Assembly (NCBI GenBank): GCA_937922945.1
Contig: CAKZUP010000013.1
Location: forward strand, 1 to 64,000
Source of the DNA: an uncultured Granulosicoccaceae bacterium
GTDB lineage: Bacteria; Pseudomonadota; Gammaproteobacteria; Granulosicoccales; Granulosicoccaceae
Direction: 5' to 3'
Length of the DNA stretch: 64,000 nucleotides
Shown: positions 63,172 through 64,000 of the stretch, one piece after another
Position numbering within the stretch: the stretch's first letter is position 1
Layout: the number at the start of each line of letters is the position of its first letter
Notes under the pieces: model-generated
What the model was told of the DNA's origin: nothing
Seen by the model: the letters and a program-made list of their open reading frames with translations, nothing else
Database searches by the model: none
Translations under genes and position numbers: made by a program

Positions 63172-63200
63172 ACACTAATAATTGACCCTATTAATGTCAA
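63172..63200 (-). promoter_or_regulatory. Promoter candidate of the glp operon
   Basis: On the minus strand: consensus TTGACA (63200-63195), 17-base spacer, TAGTGT (63177-63172). The -35 is perfect, the -10 weak, which suits a regulated promoter. Confidence 0.5.
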
Positions 63201-63408
63201 TAAACGCTTGGGTATAAATTAAGCCTTGAAACGAAATTAAAACGAAACTAAAACGAATATGCGACTTTTTTTACCAATCGCTAAGCGCTAGACTCAAAAC
63301 CACTGCCTAAAGATTTTTTCAATACCATGCCAACAACGCGAGTAACAGATGTCTCTCTTAGCCATGCGCAGTGTTGAGATGTTCACAGCCAAATACCCCG
63401 CTATCCAT

Positions 63409-63984
63409 CTACTTAAATCGATAACCCACAAATAAAGCCGGCGTAAATTCTGCGCTATCGCCTCTAACAACCGCATCACCCAGATTCGTGCGGCCTATTG
63501 GATTAAAGTAGTGTCGATACGAAAATGAAAATCGCCAGTAAAGTTCCTCAAACCCGAACACACCCGAATTGGTATAGGACAGAGACACACCCGCGACAGT
63601 TGATTTTTGTCTAACAGTCTGATCAAGCACGGTATGCGAATACTTCGAGTCGTAGAATCCGACCGATGGGCTTACAAAAATGTGAGTCGTCAAGGGCACG
63701 TCGTAATGTAATTCAGCACCTCGCCAAAGCCCTTCAACGTTGTCCCCATTAACGGCACTGGCTTCACTACTCGACAAATGCCTTTCAGACAGGGCCACAT
63801 TCAAAAACGTTAGCCTGACAGATGCGTTGCTTTCAAGTTCAACACCCACCTCACCCGCAACGTGTTTAAATCCATTGAACGCCATTTGACCAAATTCGTA
63901 ACCGACGAAAACAGACGAAGCTATCGCTTGTGTAGAACTAAAACAAATAACCAAGCACAGTGCGAATTTATGCCGTTTCATCAT
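63409..63984 (-). CDS. Small outer-membrane beta-barrel protein
   Basis: 191 residues. Signal peptide to about residue 22 (FSSTQAIAS), then alternating amphipathic strands (SVFVGYEFGQMAF, GVELESNASVRLTFLNVAL, ELYWRFSFSYRHYF) and a C-terminal ALFVGYRFK, close to the aromatic-ended strand that the BAM machinery recognises. Probably an eight-strand barrel of the OmpW/OmpA-like size class, with no recognised family. The start is ATG 63984 or 63981. Confidence 0.7.
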   Translation of the reverse strand: MMKRHKFALCLVICFSSTQAIASSVFVGYEFGQMAFNGFKHVAGEVGVELESNASVRLTFLNVALSERHLSSSEASAVNGDNVEGLWRGAELHYDVPLTTHIFVSPSVGFYDSKYSHTVLDQTVRQKSTVAGVSLSYTNSGVFGFEELYWRFSFSYRHYFNPIGRTNLGDAVVRGDSAEFTPALFVGYRFK

Positions 63985-64000
63985 TCAGTCCTTTGAAAAC

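Larger units (their letters stand above)
63084..63408. other. Gap holding the glp promoter region
   Basis: No gene seen. The part next to glpS carries the promoter and palindrome annotated separately. The stretch 63200-63408 is AT-rich with AAACGAAAC-type direct repeats (about 63229-63255) and separates glpS from the barrel-protein gene. Confidence 0.6.

Overview
The window reads as chromosomal DNA from a heterotrophic, probably marine proteobacterium. I favour a gammaproteobacterium, but that is an inference from gene content and not from a marker gene. GC is close to 50% by eye. I saw no rRNA, tRNA, transposase, phage or CRISPR sequence. Genes are densely packed, with many 4-base stop/start overlaps.

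Region by region. 1-10 kb is a catabolic block. A minus-strand operon (DUF1185, UPF0280, DUF1185, xanthine-dehydrogenase-type FAD subunit running off the left edge) lies opposite an enamidase-like amidohydrolase. It is followed by a PhyH-type oxygenase, an RraA-type aldolase, a type I dehydroquinase carrying a stump of shikimate dehydrogenase, an Asp/Asn-hydroxylase-like oxygenase, two small membrane proteins and a crotonase. 10.9-14.5 kb holds a periplasmic TAXI protein, a histidine kinase and a response regulator in one unit. 14.5-18.4 kb holds carbonic anhydrase, a NarL-type regulator, a VUT/YhhQ transporter, a GNAT and a branched-chain aminotransferase. 18.6-26 kb holds modABC, the membrane ferritin mbfA and putA. 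26-27.6 kb is a gene-poor stretch with an acetyltransferase remnant.

27.8-29.7 kb is the dgcN-dgcA pair for D-glutamate use. 30-34.2 kb is an operon of a PLD-type enzyme, an AttH/CrtC-like lipoprotein and a dihaem cytochrome c lipoprotein. 34.4-45.2 kb is a compact exopolysaccharide locus: Wzc-like co-polymerase/tyrosine kinase, priming transferase, WecG/TagA transferase, Wzx-like flippase, two GT2 enzymes, a Wzy/WaaL-like polymerase, GalE and a secreted GH16 glucanase. 45.5-50.7 kb has an M48 protease, an unknown protein and a NitT/TauT/THI5-type ABC transporter. 50.7-53.8 kb is a decaying zone with a phospholipase-A2-like remnant, a broken CM..GFEY-type gene and an unknown lipoprotein. 54-56.5 kb pairs an ornithine-cyclodeaminase-family protein with a histidine-ammonia-lyase homologue that has lost the MIO-forming Ala-Ser-Gly. 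56.7-63.1 kb is a complete glpSTPQUV glycerol ABC operon, followed by a small outer-membrane barrel protein.

The genes fit a scavenger of amino acids (PutA, DgcN/DgcA), glycerol and N-heterocycles. ModABC could supply molybdenum for the xanthine-dehydrogenase-type enzyme at the left edge. The least explained items are the MIO-less lyase/OCD pair, the doubled DUF1185 genes around UPF0280, the transporter-less TAXI sensor unit and the truncated AroD-AroE fusion. A recurrent oddity is short (12-19 bp) imperfect tandem repeats, mostly in gaps between genes.
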